DNA of 64,000 nt from Clostridia bacterium (GCA_017467815.1 JAFUKI010000173.1:1-64000), one strand, 5' to 3'; counted from the stretch's first letter, positions 42,436 through 51,570 are shown. Translations and numbers: made by a program. The notes: generated from the sequence alone by a model not told the origin.

Positions 42436-43350
42436 ATGGAAAAGAAAACAACGGTCAAGGGACTTGTATTTCTCATCGTTACCGCCGTGGTCTGGGGATT
42501 CGCTTTTGTAGCGCAGACTGCCGGCAGTGATCATGTAGGTTCCTTTTTATTCAATGCCATCCGGTTCGCTCTGGGTACTATTTCCCTGATTCCGGTCATC
42601 TGTCTTTTTGAGAAAAATGCCGATGATCCCGCTATGAAGAAAACCACGCTGATCGCCGGCGTTGTCTGCGGTGTGGTGCTGTTTTCCGCATCCTCCCTCC
42701 AGCAGCTGGGAATCGCGCTGTTCAATGCTGCCGGATATTCCGATTCCTCCGGGAGAGCGGGGTTCCTTACGGCTTTGTATATGGTCATCGTACCCATCAT
42801 CGGTCTGTTTATGAAAAAACGTCCCAGCGTGTTCACATGGTTCGGTGTGGCTTTTGCGGCGGTGGGACTGTTCTTTGTTTCCGTATCGGAAAGCTTTACC
42901 GTCAGCGGTGAGGATCTTGTGGTGATCGGCTGTGCGGTACTTTTTGCGGTGCATATTATTGTGATCGACCGTTTCGGCGACCGGATCTATTCCCTGCGCT
43001 TTGCCATGACCCAGTTCGCGGTCTGTGCCATTCTCAGCGGTGTGTTCCAGTTCGGCGGTCAGCTGCTGGGACTGATTGAACCGAATACGCTGGCAGATGT
43101 ACAAATGGCGCTGATCCCCATTCTCTACGGTGGTCTGATGTCCGTGGGAGTGGCGTATACCTGTCAGATTCTGGGGCAGAAAAATGCGGAACCTGCGCTG
43201 GCGTCGGTGATCCTGTCCACGGAAGCCATGTTCAGTGCCATCGGCGGTGCGCTGATCCTGCAGGAAAGAATGACGTCCAGAGGATACCTTGGCTGCGGTC
43301 TGATCTTCATCGGTGTACTGCTGACACAGGTTCGTTTCCGCAAAGGGTAA
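42436..43350 (+). CDS. DMT-superfamily (EamA) transporter
   Basis: 304-residue membrane protein with about ten helices and two EamA repeats. The first repeat begins GLVFLIVTAVVWGFAFVAQ, with the conserved Trp-Gly; the second repeat begins near residue 155 and ends with EAMFSAIGGALILQERMT, the usual EamA finish (E-P/A-M..A.....E). These carriers export or import amino acids, nucleosides or other metabolites; the cargo is unknown. Start at 42436 follows AAAGGA; the frame is open upstream but lacks a ribosome site. Single-gene unit. Confidence 0.93.
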   Translation: MEKKTTVKGLVFLIVTAVVWGFAFVAQTAGSDHVGSFLFNAIRFALGTISLIPVICLFEKNADDPAMKKTTLIAGVVCGVVLFSASSLQQLGIALFNAAGYSDSSGRAGFLTALYMVIVPIIGLFMKKRPSVFTWFGVAFAAVGLFFVSVSESFTVSGEDLVVIGCAVLFAVHIIVIDRFGDRIYSLRFAMTQFAVCAILSGVFQFGGQLLGLIEPNTLADVQMALIPILYGGLMSVGVAYTCQILGQKNAEPALASVILSTEAMFSAIGGALILQERMTSRGYLGCGLIFIGVLLTQVRFRKG

Positions 43351-43374
43351 GGTGAAAGTATTTCGCAAACTGTC

Positions 43375-43404
43375 TTGACAAAATGCACGTCAGCGTGGTA
43401 TAAT
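43375..43404 (+). promoter_or_regulatory. sigma-A promoter for valS
   Basis: TTGACA, 18-nt spacer, TATAAT with GTGG before the -10, immediately after the EamA gene. Confidence 0.85.
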
Positions 43405-43411
43405 ATTTGTA

Positions 43412-43664
43412 CATATTGGAAAAACAATGACGGGAATGAGTATGTCCGGAAGCATACTGCAGAGAGCAGACGGGTGGTGTGAGTCTGTGTGTGTGAGGGC
43501 AGAAGTCGTCCCTGAGTTTTTCGCCTGAATTTTTTCAGTAGGGCGGAACGTATCGTCTGCGTTAAAGACACGAGTGCGCTTCTTACCAGGCGAAATCGGG
43601 TGGTACCGCGTTTTTTGCGTCCTGATGCAGTGGGGTCTCCTGCGGCATTGGGATTTTTGTTTTT
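43412..43664 (+). promoter_or_regulatory. valine T-box riboswitch leader
   Basis: Contains CAGAGAGCAG and GGTGGTGTGAGTC of Stem I, the specifier region GAA-GTC-GTC-CCT with GTC (Val) at 43508-43510, the T-box core GGGTGGTACCGCG at 43598-43610 and a terminator hairpin from 43620 with a T run at 43653. Uncharged tRNA-Val would favour the antiterminator and valS expression. Confidence 0.93.
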
Positions 43665-43712
43665 CCGGGCTTATTTATATATTATTTATTATATTATTTT
43701 TGAGGTATGATT

Positions 43713-46343
43713 ATGAGAAAAGAACTGCCAAAGACCTATAATCCGGCGGATTTTGAAGACCGGATTTATGGGGAATGGTGCGAAAAAGGGCTGTTTACGC
43801 CTACCATCGACCATTCCAAGCCCCACTATTCCATCGTTATTCCCCCGCCGAACATCACCGGTCAGCTGCACATGGGTCATGCACTGGACAACACCCTCCA
43901 GGATATTCTGATCCGTTACAAGAGAATGAAAGGCTTCTCCACCCTGTGGCTCCCCGGTACCGACCATGCTTCCATCGCAACCGAAGCAAAAATTGTGGAA
44001 GCTATGCGTAAGGAAGGTCTGACCAAGGAAGATCTGGGTCGTGACGGCTTCCTGACCAGAGCATGGGCATGGAAGGAACAGTACGGCGGACGGATCATTT
44101 CCCAGCTGAAGAAGCTCGGTTCTTCCTGCGACTGGTCCAGAGAACGCTTTACCCTGGACGAAGGCTGCAGCGAAGCGGTTCGCGAAGTATTCCAGCGCCT
44201 CTATGACAAGGGTCTGATCTACCGCGGTGAACGTATCATCAACTGGTGTCCGCACTGCAAGACCTCCATCTCCAATGCGGAAGTGGATTATGAGGAACAG
44301 CAGGGTCATTTCTGGCATCTCCGTTATCCCCTGGTTGGCGGCGGCGGATATGTGGAAGTTGCTACAACCCGTCCCGAAACCATGCTGGGGGATACTGCCG
44401 TTGCCGTAAACCCCAATGATGAACGATACAAGCATATGATCGGCAAATACGTTGTTCTGCCGCTGGTCGGACGCCGTATTCCCATCGTTGCCGATGAACA
44501 CGCGAAGCTGGACAAGGGTACCGGTTGTGTTAAGATCACCCCTGCCCATGACCCCAACGACTTTGAAGTAGGTCGCCGTTGTCATCTCCCCATGGAAGTT
44601 GTACTGACGGAAGACGCCAAGATTACCGAAAATTATCCGAAATACGCCGGCATGGACCGTTATGAAGCCCGCAAAGCCATTCTGGAAGACCTGCGCGCCG
44701 GCGGTTATCTGGCAGAAATCGAAGATCTCACCCACGAAGTAGGTACCTGTTACCGCTGCGGCACCACCATCGAGCCTATGATCAGTCTCCAGTGGTTTGT
44801 CCGTATGATGCCTCTGGCTGAGCCTGCCATTGAAGCGGTTCGTGACGGCAGGATCCGTTTCGTTCCCGATCGTTTCGACAAGAACTATTTCCACTGGATG
44901 GAAAACAGCCAGGACTGGTGTATCTCCCGTCAACTGTGGTGGGGTCACCGTATCCCGGCATATTACTGCGACGACTGCGGCGAAACCGTGGTTGCCAAGA
45001 ACGGCTGCACCGTTTGTCCCAAGTGCGGCGGTCATATGACCCAGGACCCCGATACCCTGGACACCTGGTTCTCCTCCGCTCTGTGGCCTTTCTCCACCAT
45101 GGGCTGGCCTCATGAAACGGAAGATCTCAAGTATTTCTACCCCACCAACACCCTCGTTACCGGCTACGATATCATCACGTTCTGGGTATCCCGTATGATC
45201 TTCTCCGGTCTGGAATATACCGGTCAGGTTCCCTTTGACACGGTTCTGATCCACGGTCTGGTAAGAGACGCACAGGGCAGAAAAATGTCCAAGTCCCTGG
45301 GCAACGGTATTGACCCCCTGGAAATCATCGACAAATACGGTGCGGATGCTCTGCGCTTCGCTCTGGCTACCGGCAACAGTCCCGGAAACGATATGCGTTT
45401 CTCCGATGAAAAGATCGAAGCTGCCCGTAACTTTGCCAACAAGCTGTGGAATGCGGCGCGTTTCGTAATGATGAATCTGGAAATTGACAAGATCGAGCTG
45501 CCGGATGCCGATGCGCTTTCCGCTGCCGACAAGTGGATTCTGACCAAGTTCGAAGAATGCGTTCAGTCCGTTTCCGGCAACATTGAACGCTATGAAATCG
45601 GTATCGCTCTGTCCGTCCTGTACGACTTCATCTGGGACATCTACTGCGACTGGTACATTGAACTTTCCAAGGCTGCTGTATCCGACAAGGGCAGCGCACA
45701 GTCCATCGCGGCACAGAATGTTCTGGCGTATGTACTCCGCGAAACCCTCAAGCTGCTCCATCCCTTCATGCCCTTCATCACCGAAGAAATCTACAACGGT
45801 CTGCCCGGTGAAGACGGCTATATCATGGTCAAGGATTTCCCGGAATACAACGAATCCCTGGTATTCACCGATGCGGCTGCCGGTATGGAAAAGGTGATTG
45901 ACGCCATCCGTGCCATCCGTGCCCGTCGTGCGGAAATGGGTGTAGTTCCTTCCCGCAAGGCGAAGGTCTACATCCAGACCAAGTACACCGACACCTTTGC
46001 TTCCGCCGGTGCTTACTTTGAACGTCTTGCTTCCGCCGCTTCCGTGGAACTGGTGGACAGCTATGCGGACGACACCGCTGTACAGATCATCACCGACGCG
46101 GCTGCCATCTATATTCCTCTGGCAGACATGATAGACTTCGCGGCTGAACTGAAGCGTCTGGAAGGCGAAATGAAGACTGTGGAAAGCGAAATCGCCAGAG
46201 CACAGGCAAAGCTTGCCAACGAAGGCTTTATCGCCCGCGCACCTCAGCAGGTTGTAGACGGCGAAAAAGCAAAACTGGAAAAGTATCTGGAAAAGAAAGC
46301 CGGTATCGAAGCGGCACTTGCTCAGGTTAAGAGCATGATGTAA
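43713..46343 (+). CDS. valS: valyl-tRNA synthetase
   Basis: Class I synthetase that charges tRNA-Val and edits misacylated threonine. About 876 residues. HIGH-type motif PPNITGQLHMGHAL (about 43-56), editing domain with TTRPETMLGDTAVAVNP, KMSKS motif as GRKMSKSLGNG (about 524), anticodon-binding domain and C-terminal coiled coil (about residues 810-875) as in bacterial ValRS. I prefer the ATG at 43713, with GAGG 7 nt upstream, over the ATG at 43707, which abuts that site. Followed by a strong terminator. Confidence 0.98.
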   Translation: MRKELPKTYNPADFEDRIYGEWCEKGLFTPTIDHSKPHYSIVIPPPNITGQLHMGHALDNTLQDILIRYKRMKGFSTLWLPGTDHASIATEAKIVEAMRKEGLTKEDLGRDGFLTRAWAWKEQYGGRIISQLKKLGSSCDWSRERFTLDEGCSEAVREVFQRLYDKGLIYRGERIINWCPHCKTSISNAEVDYEEQQGHFWHLRYPLVGGGGYVEVATTRPETMLGDTAVAVNPNDERYKHMIGKYVVLPLVGRRIPIVADEHAKLDKGTGCVKITPAHDPNDFEVGRRCHLPMEVVLTEDAKITENYPKYAGMDRYEARKAILEDLRAGGYLAEIEDLTHEVGTCYRCGTTIEPMISLQWFVRMMPLAEPAIEAVRDGRIRFVPDRFDKNYFHWMENSQDWCISRQLWWGHRIPAYYCDDCGETVVAKNGCTVCPKCGGHMTQDPDTLDTWFSSALWPFSTMGWPHETEDLKYFYPTNTLVTGYDIITFWVSRMIFSGLEYTGQVPFDTVLIHGLVRDAQGRKMSKSLGNGIDPLEIIDKYGADALRFALATGNSPGNDMRFSDEKIEAARNFANKLWNAARFVMMNLEIDKIELPDADALSAADKWILTKFEECVQSVSGNIERYEIGIALSVLYDFIWDIYCDWYIELSKAAVSDKGSAQSIAAQNVLAYVLRETLKLLHPFMPFITEEIYNGLPGEDGYIMVKDFPEYNESLVFTDAAAGMEKVIDAIRAIRARRAEMGVVPSRKAKVYIQTKYTDTFASAGAYFERLASAASVELVDSYADDTAVQIITDAAAIYIPLADMIDFAAELKRLEGEMKTVESEIARAQAKLANEGFIARAPQQVVDGEKAKLEKYLEKKAGIEAALAQVKSMM

Positions 46344-46358
46344 TTCTTCAATATTTCC

Positions 46359-46406
46359 AAAGCTGTCATAGGCAGATATATATGTCTGTCTGTGACAGCT
46401 TTTTTG
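46359..46406 (+). terminator. intrinsic terminator of valS
   Basis: Stem AAAGCTGTCA/TGACAGCTTT extended inward by further pairs, followed by TTTTTT. Confidence 0.9.
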
Positions 46407-46456
46407 TGTTCTTTCGACGTGGGTAACTACTTTTTTACAAAATTCACGAAATTACG

Positions 46457-46485
46457 TTGCATAGAACTTTATATTGTGGTATAAT
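46457..46485 (+). promoter_or_regulatory. sigma-A promoter for the SbcD/YhaO-YhaN pair
   Basis: TTGCAT, 17-nt spacer, TATAAT with TGTGG before the -10. Confidence 0.75.
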
Positions 46486-46536
46486 AAATATGTATAGATG
46501 TTTCACGAATTTTATTTCCAGAAAAAGGAAAATTAT

Positions 46537-47643
46537 ATGAAAATACTCCACACAGGTGATCTCCATCTGGACAGTCCTTTTGCTTCCCTGGACGAGCGTC
46601 GGGGGGAGATCCGTAAAAATGAACTGCGGGCGGCATTCACATCCATGATGACCTATGCCCGTATGAATGAAGTTGATATTGCCCTTTTTGCCGGCGATTT
46701 GTTTGACGGGCGCTACATTACCCGTGAGACCCTGTCGCTGGTGGATAAGGAACTGGAGAAATTCGCAAAACCCGTGTTTATCGTCACCGGTAATCACGAT
46801 TATGCCGATGAAAAAAGCATCTGGCGGAAGCATACCTTCCCGGAAAATGTGCACGTTTTCATGGAAGAAGAACTGGAAAATGTGCGTTTGCCCGAACTGG
46901 GGGTTACGGTATGGGGATTCGGTTACCGGTCTCCTGCGGTATATGAAAACCCCGTAATCGGACACCGGGTTGCCGAAAGCGATCATCCGTCGGATATCCA
47001 TATTCTGCTGGCACATGCAGAAGTAACCGATTCTGCCGGCAATTATGCTTCCCTGTCCGAAAGTCAGCTTTCCTTCTTCGGTGCGGATTATGCGGCACTG
47101 GCACATATTCACGTTCCCTCCGCCTTCGGTGACAAAGCGGCATACTGCGGCTGTCTGGAACCCCGTGATTTTACGGAATGCGGTCCCAGAGGTGCCTGCA
47201 TTGTGGATATCCAAAAGGAAAACGGTGTTTCCGCAGTGAAAATCAAGCGTGTCCGGTTCTCCAAGCGCCGTTACGAAACTGCGTCCGTGGATCTGACCGG
47301 ATGTACGGTTATGGAAGAGGTCAAGGAACGCATTGCCGCCCTGATCGCCCAGATGAAATACGGCGAGGACACCTTGCTGCGGCTCCAGTGCGCGGGTACT
47401 CTGGCAGAGGGTCTGGTATTGTCTCCGGATTATCTGGGGGACATGGGACTGTTTCTCCTGAAGCTGGAAGATGCCACACTCCCGGATGAAGCACAGCTTG
47501 CCGCCGATACGGGAATCCGCGGTGCCTATTACCGCCGACTTGCCCCTGCTCTCCATGATCCCGATCCCCAGAAGCGTGAAGTGGCGCTCCGTGCTCTGCG
47601 GTACGGTCTTGCCGCTATTGCCGGGGAAAATATCACGGACTGA
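46537..47643 (+). CDS. SbcD/YhaO-like DNA repair exonuclease (metallophosphoesterase)
   Basis: Mre11-type nuclease subunit of 368 residues. Metal-binding motifs in order: GDLHLDSPF (residues about 7-15), FAGDLFDGRY, TGNHDYAD, LLAHAEV and AALAHIHVP (the GHxH-type motif as AHIH). Length and order fit YhaO of Bacillus more than SbcD of E. coli. It would act with the SMC-like ATPase encoded 95 nt downstream on DNA ends. Start at 46537 follows AAAAAGGA. Confidence 0.9.
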   Translation: MKILHTGDLHLDSPFASLDERRGEIRKNELRAAFTSMMTYARMNEVDIALFAGDLFDGRYITRETLSLVDKELEKFAKPVFIVTGNHDYADEKSIWRKHTFPENVHVFMEEELENVRLPELGVTVWGFGYRSPAVYENPVIGHRVAESDHPSDIHILLAHAEVTDSAGNYASLSESQLSFFGADYAALAHIHVPSAFGDKAAYCGCLEPRDFTECGPRGACIVDIQKENGVSAVKIKRVRFSKRRYETASVDLTGCTVMEEVKERIAALIAQMKYGEDTLLRLQCAGTLAEGLVLSPDYLGDMGLFLLKLEDATLPDEAQLAADTGIRGAYYRRLAPALHDPDPQKREVALRALRYGLAAIAGENITD

Positions 47644-47738
47644 AGATAAACAGTGTCAACTATGGCAGTGGGAATACTGTTCCGCACTGTCGGAAATTTC
47701 TATTTTTCGCCGCGTGACTGCGGCAGATGGAGATTATT

Positions 47739-49901
47739 ATGAATCTGAATACCATACATATCAACCGGTTCGGCAAGCTGTCGAATCTGGAAATACAGCT
47801 GACCGGCGGTCTCAATGTTCTGGAAGGCTGTAATGAATCGGGGAAAACCACGATTGCCGCTTTTATCAAGTACATTTTCTACGGACTTTCCGGCAGAAGC
47901 GACCGTGACGGCATCAGTGAGAAGAAACGCTATGTTTCCGGCAGTGAGATCGGCGGTTATATTACCGTCACCACCGACGACGGCGTTCCCTACCGTATTG
48001 AGAGAAGCTCCGCCTATTCCGGTGAAAGCTGCAAGGAAACCGTACAGGTCTGCCATCTGCAGAATCATGTGGTAAAAAGCGTGCCCTGTCCCGGCGAAAT
48101 GTTTTTCGGTGTGCCGGAAAATGTGTTTGTGAATACGGCGTATGTGGGACAGCTGGCGGCTGTTCGTCCGGATGGCAGCAGTCTGACAGGTGCGGTGGAA
48201 AACATCCTTTTCTCCGCCGATGAAAATGTGAATCTGAAAAAAGCCGCAGATCGGATCAATCAGGCAAGACGGGAGATCGCACCCAAAAACAGCGGCGGTC
48301 TGCTCCGTGAAAAAACAGCGGAACGGGACGCCATTGCTCTGCAGCTGGAAAAAGCAAGGGAAAGCGAACAGTCCGTACTGGAATCCGAAACCGCGCTGGA
48401 TGATGCCCGTCGGAAGCGTATTGCGCTGGAAGAAAAGAAGGAGCAGCTGGACCGCATCCACAAAGCCGCACAGGTAGTTACCATCAAACGGTATATGGCT
48501 GCCGCCAAGGAAACCGCGGAAAAATGCGAGGCATACCAGAATGCACTGAAAGTTCTGGAAAGTCCGCCGTACAGTACCCTTTCTGAACAGGTGGATCAGC
48601 TGAAGGACAGTCTCGCCGAAGAAAATGCCGCAACCTATTATGACAAGCACACCCAGTCCGCAGAACAGGCACTGGAAGAAGGGGAATATCTGGAATCCAA
48701 GAGCCGGCTGAATCTGGCGCTGGGCATTTCCATGATCATTGCCGGCATTACAGGACTTCTTGCTTCTCTGGTGATGGTATATTTTGCCTTCCCGGTACAG
48801 CAGTATATGATCCCCGTATGTGCGACCGTGCTTTTTGTGATTCTCGGAATCGTCTTTTATGTGAAGCAGGGACGGTATCTGCGGGAGTTGACCGAGCTTC
48901 TGGATGAATGGGATCTGGAGACCCTGGATGATCTGGATGATATTGTTGCCACCGGTGCCAACGGGCGTCCCGATATCGGTGGTGTATCCGAATATTCCGA
49001 CGATGCTGTTGAACGGTTGAATGCTCTGGCGAAAGCCTGCGGTATTCCTGCCCGGACGCCGGAAGAAACCCTTGATGCTCTTGCCAAGAAAGCACAGAAA
49101 GTTGTGGCTGACCGGGATATGGTACGGGGCAAGGTGGAAAACCTTACCGGCAGACTGTCCGCCATTGACGCACAGCTGAAAACCATGGACACCCAGAATA
49201 TTGAAGCACGGTACAAAGCGCTTGCAGAAACGCCGGAAGGCAAGGCGGCTATGCATCTGGACAACGAAGGTCTGAAAAAAGTACTGCGGGAAAAGGAATT
49301 CACCGAAAGTGCCTGGAAGACCCAGTATCAGCGTGAAATGGAACTGGAAAAAGCCTGTGCATCCGTTCACGGTGAAACAAAGTCCCCCGATGTACTGGCA
49401 AGCAGGCTCAGCGCTTTGGATGCAGAAATCAAGGAACTGCAGATGAAAGCCGACGGATATGCCATGGCTTACGATACTCTGCTGGTTGCCGGTGAGGAAA
49501 TGCGCTCCGGTGTGATTCCTACGGTAACTGCCAAGGCTTCTGCTTTCATGGCTGCCGCTACCGGCGGTAAGTATCCCGAGATCGCCATGGACCCCGGATT
49601 CAGTGCTGTGTTTACCACGGATGCGGGAACGGCGGATTGTGCGCTGCTCTCCCGCGGTACTGCCGATCTGGCATATGTGGCACTGCGCCTGGCACTTACG
49701 GAAGTTCTGTTCGCCTCTGCTGAACGACAGGTTCCGCCCATGTGCTTTGACGAAACCTTTGCTGCCGTGGACTGTGACCGTCTGCAAAGTGCTATGCAGG
49801 CTCTCAGCAAATCGACTGTACAGTCCCTGCTGTTCACTTGCCGCGGCGACGAAAGCTCCATCGCAGAATTTTTAAACGCCAATGTGATTCGGTTGGATTG
49901 A
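47739..49901 (+). CDS. YhaN-like SMC/Rad50-type ATPase with central membrane segment
   Basis: 720-residue ABC-type ATPase. Walker A is EGCNESGKTTIAAF (about 32-45) in an N-terminal AAA-23 lobe; a coiled-coil arm follows (about 180-300); two membrane helices lie at about residues 326-372 (ALGISMIIAGITGLLASLV and YMIPVCATVLFVILGIVFY); a second coiled coil returns; the C-terminal lobe has the signature LLSRGTADLAYVALRLAL and Walker B MCFDETFAAVD. The membrane hairpin inside the arm is the hallmark of YhaN, unlike soluble SbcC. Partner of the nuclease upstream; a role in DNA repair or competence is known only in part for Bacillus. Confidence 0.9.
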   Translation: MNLNTIHINRFGKLSNLEIQLTGGLNVLEGCNESGKTTIAAFIKYIFYGLSGRSDRDGISEKKRYVSGSEIGGYITVTTDDGVPYRIERSSAYSGESCKETVQVCHLQNHVVKSVPCPGEMFFGVPENVFVNTAYVGQLAAVRPDGSSLTGAVENILFSADENVNLKKAADRINQARREIAPKNSGGLLREKTAERDAIALQLEKARESEQSVLESETALDDARRKRIALEEKKEQLDRIHKAAQVVTIKRYMAAAKETAEKCEAYQNALKVLESPPYSTLSEQVDQLKDSLAEENAATYYDKHTQSAEQALEEGEYLESKSRLNLALGISMIIAGITGLLASLVMVYFAFPVQQYMIPVCATVLFVILGIVFYVKQGRYLRELTELLDEWDLETLDDLDDIVATGANGRPDIGGVSEYSDDAVERLNALAKACGIPARTPEETLDALAKKAQKVVADRDMVRGKVENLTGRLSAIDAQLKTMDTQNIEARYKALAETPEGKAAMHLDNEGLKKVLREKEFTESAWKTQYQREMELEKACASVHGETKSPDVLASRLSALDAEIKELQMKADGYAMAYDTLLVAGEEMRSGVIPTVTAKASAFMAAATGGKYPEIAMDPGFSAVFTTDAGTADCALLSRGTADLAYVALRLALTEVLFASAERQVPPMCFDETFAAVDCDRLQSAMQALSKSTVQSLLFTCRGDESSIAEFLNANVIRLD

Positions 49902-49918
49902 ATGGAATGGAATATTTT

Positions 49919-49981
49919 CGGGGGAAGGAAAACTTTTTGAAAAAAGTGTTCCTTCCCCCGAACCTCTATCTTTTCAAAAAC
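49919..49981 (-). repeat. palindromic repeat family, copy B
   Basis: CGGGGGAAGGAA...TTCCTTCCCCCG hairpin (49919-49960), then CTTTTCAAAAAC, the flank found in copies D, E and F. Minus orientation, just after the YhaN-like gene and before the lysis cassette. Confidence 0.75.
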
Positions 49982-50109
49982 TTTTATGGAAGTTTTTTGT
50001 GACGGGGATATGGTTCGCTTGGGCTTGTTTTGTGGATCCAAGCGTTTTTTTATTTTGGCTTAGAGTTTCTCGTCCGATCTGCACTGTTGCAAATGCCACA
50101 TTCAGCTTA

Positions 50110-50138
50110 TTGACAGAACAAATGTTCTGTTGTATACT
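50110..50138 (+). promoter_or_regulatory. sigma-A promoter of the lysis cassette with embedded operator
   Basis: TTGACA, 17-nt spacer, TATACT. The spacer is almost filled by the palindrome at 50113-50130. Confidence 0.85.
50113..50130 (+). promoter_or_regulatory. LexA-like (SOS) operator
   Basis: ACAGAAC-AAAT-GTTCTGT, perfect 7-bp arms, fits GAAC-N4-GTTC of Gram-positive LexA boxes and lies between -35 and -10, the classic position for repression. Confidence 0.7.
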
Positions 50139-50171
50139 ATATGTACGAAAGCCTTATGAAAGGAGAAAACT

Positions 50172-50390
50172 ATGGCATACATAACCGAGATTGTCATTGC
50201 ACTGATCGCTTTGCTTGGGTCTGCGATCGGGTCCTACAGCGGATTCCGCCTGACTGCCTATCGGGTGGAGCAGCTGGAGGTCAAGGTGGACAAGCACAAT
50301 AACTTTGCCACAAGAATTCCGTTACTGGAAGAAAAGTGCAGGCATATACTGGAACGTATCGAGAAGATCGAACAGACAAAAGACGAATAA
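50172..50390 (+). CDS. phage XhlA-like/holin-associated small membrane protein
   Basis: 72 residues: an N-terminal membrane helix (about 5-25, IVIALIALLGSAIGSYSGF) and a C-terminal coiled coil (YRVEQLEVKVDKHNNFATRIPLLEEK in outline). The VEQLE-KVDKHNNF-RIP pattern is common in small proteins encoded beside holin and endolysin genes of Clostridial phages. It would help membrane opening or endolysin release. AAAGGAG precedes the ATG. First gene of a three-gene lysis cassette. Confidence 0.8.
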   Translation: MAYITEIVIALIALLGSAIGSYSGFRLTAYRVEQLEVKVDKHNNFATRIPLLEEKCRHILERIEKIEQTKDE

Positions 50391-50435
50391 GAAAAACTTT
50401 GTACGGATGTACAACAGCAAAGAGAGGAGAAATCT

Positions 50436-50993
50436 ATGCTTCCTTATAAAAATGGAACCGTTCGGGTCACCAGCACTTACGGAAACCGTATCCGGAACGG
50501 AAAAACAGAATTTCACAAAGGGATCGACTTAGTGGGAAGTCAGAAACAGATCGCTGCCATTGCGGACGGTGTTGTTGCCGCATCAGCGATTCTGGACAAA
50601 GCATCGGACACCAGCCGCACGTGGGAATGGGGGAATTATATCCGCATCGACACTGCTGACGGGCACAGGATGTTTTACTGCCATCTTTCCGCACGTTATG
50701 TACAGAAGGGTGCGGTGGTTCATGCCGGGGATGTGATTGGATTGGAAGGCAGTACGGGACTCAGCACCGGCAGTCATCTGCATTTTGAAGTGCGGAATTC
50801 CCTGGGGCAGAGTCTGGATCCCACAGCCTTTCTGGGGATCGACAACCGTCTGCAGTCCGTCGACGCCGCATCATCCTATTACGGGAAACTGGTCTGTGAT
50901 CGCTGTGGGCTGGAAGAAGCCACGCGCCGGTATCTGGACCAGTACAAATACGCTCCCGATCTGTGGCGCAAGCTATGGAACGCCATGCAGTGA
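50436..50993 (+). CDS. M23-family endolysin (peptidoglycan endopeptidase)
   Basis: 185-residue LytM-type zinc peptidase. Zinc and catalytic residues: His27 and Asp31 in FHKGIDL, His83 in YCHLS, and His114/His116 in GSHLHFEV. The opening TSTYGNRI is also typical. No signal peptide, as expected for a phage lysin released by a holin. The last about 45 residues are a separate tail with CDRCG and a YLDQYKYAPDLWRKLW helix, perhaps a wall-binding or regulatory module I do not recognise. AGAGGAG lies before the ATG, and it sits 45 nt after the XhlA-like gene. Confidence 0.92.
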   Translation: MLPYKNGTVRVTSTYGNRIRNGKTEFHKGIDLVGSQKQIAAIADGVVAASAILDKASDTSRTWEWGNYIRIDTADGHRMFYCHLSARYVQKGAVVHAGDVIGLEGSTGLSTGSHLHFEVRNSLGQSLDPTAFLGIDNRLQSVDAASSYYGKLVCDRCGLEEATRRYLDQYKYAPDLWRKLWNAMQ

Positions 50994-51002
50994 GGGATGG
51001 GC

Positions 51003-51296
51003 ATGAAAAATTCTGATGGCAGCAAGCAGATGCAATACAGCAAAAAAATTCTGACCGCCATGATCCGGCTATGGTTTGCAGGGGCGGTATTTGGAATGAT
51101 TTTTGTTTCGGTACAGCTGTGTATCCTGCTTCTTGTGCCGGAAATTACGCTGAACATGCCCCTTTCCCTGGATGCAATTCTGAACTATATCGGCATCCCC
51201 ATGACCGGCGGTACGGTCGGCTATCTGCTGAAATCTGCCATTGAGAACAAAGAAAAGATTCAGCACGGTACTTCTGATGAGGATCATCCCCTGTAA
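51003..51296 (+). CDS. probable holin
   Basis: About 97 residues from the ATG at 51003 (a GTG-less alternative ATG lies at 50997). Two membrane helices (about 18-45, LWFAGAVFGMIFVSVQLCILL, and 60-80, LNYIGIPMTGGTVGYLLKSAI) with a charged C-terminal tail, the class II holin layout. GGGATG precedes the start. Immediately follows the endolysin gene. Its family is not certain; position and topology support holin. Confidence 0.65.
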   Translation: MKNSDGSKQMQYSKKILTAMIRLWFAGAVFGMIFVSVQLCILLLVPEITLNMPLSLDAILNYIGIPMTGGTVGYLLKSAIENKEKIQHGTSDEDHPL

Positions 51297-51327
51297 TCTT
51301 AAGAAAGAGACTGTTTCATTTACGCAG

Positions 51328-51421
51328 AGGAGGGAGAAAAACTTTTTGCCAAAAAGTCTTTCTCCCTCCTGAAGATTTACAAAGCAATTCTTCGGCACCC
51401 CCTCCCTCTTTTCAAAAAAAC
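51328..51421 (-). repeat. palindromic repeat family, copy D
   Basis: AGGAGGGAGAAA...TTTCTCCCTCCT hairpin (51328-51370) followed by GAAGATTTACAAAGCAATTC, the reverse complement of copy A's flank, then CCTCCCTCTTTTCAAAAAAAC as in copies B and F. Faces copy E. Confidence 0.8.
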
Positions 51422-51508
51422 TTCAGGAGAATGGGTCTCGCGTCAGAAATATAGAGTTGCTTTAAGGACAGTGGCACATGTATCATAATTCTGTGCCCTT
51501 TTTTCATA

Positions 51509-51570
51509 GTTTTTGAAAAGTAAGGGGCTTGGGGGAAGGAAAGCTTTTTTCAAAAAGTTTTCCTTCCCCC
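51509..51570 (+). repeat. palindromic repeat family, copy E
   Basis: GTTTTTGAAAAG flank then GGGGGAAGGAAA...TTTTCCTTCCCCC hairpin (51531-51570). Together with copy D it fills most of the 307-nt gap after the lysis cassette. Confidence 0.8.

Noticed and set aside
43689-45761. Long open frame antisense to valS
   Set aside because: Runs across a T-box leader and a certain synthetase gene; composition is typical of a complement frame.
50110-51570. Prophage or tailocin cluster
   Set aside because: Only lysis genes are found; flanking genes are chromosomal repair and metabolic genes and no structural or integration gene is seen.
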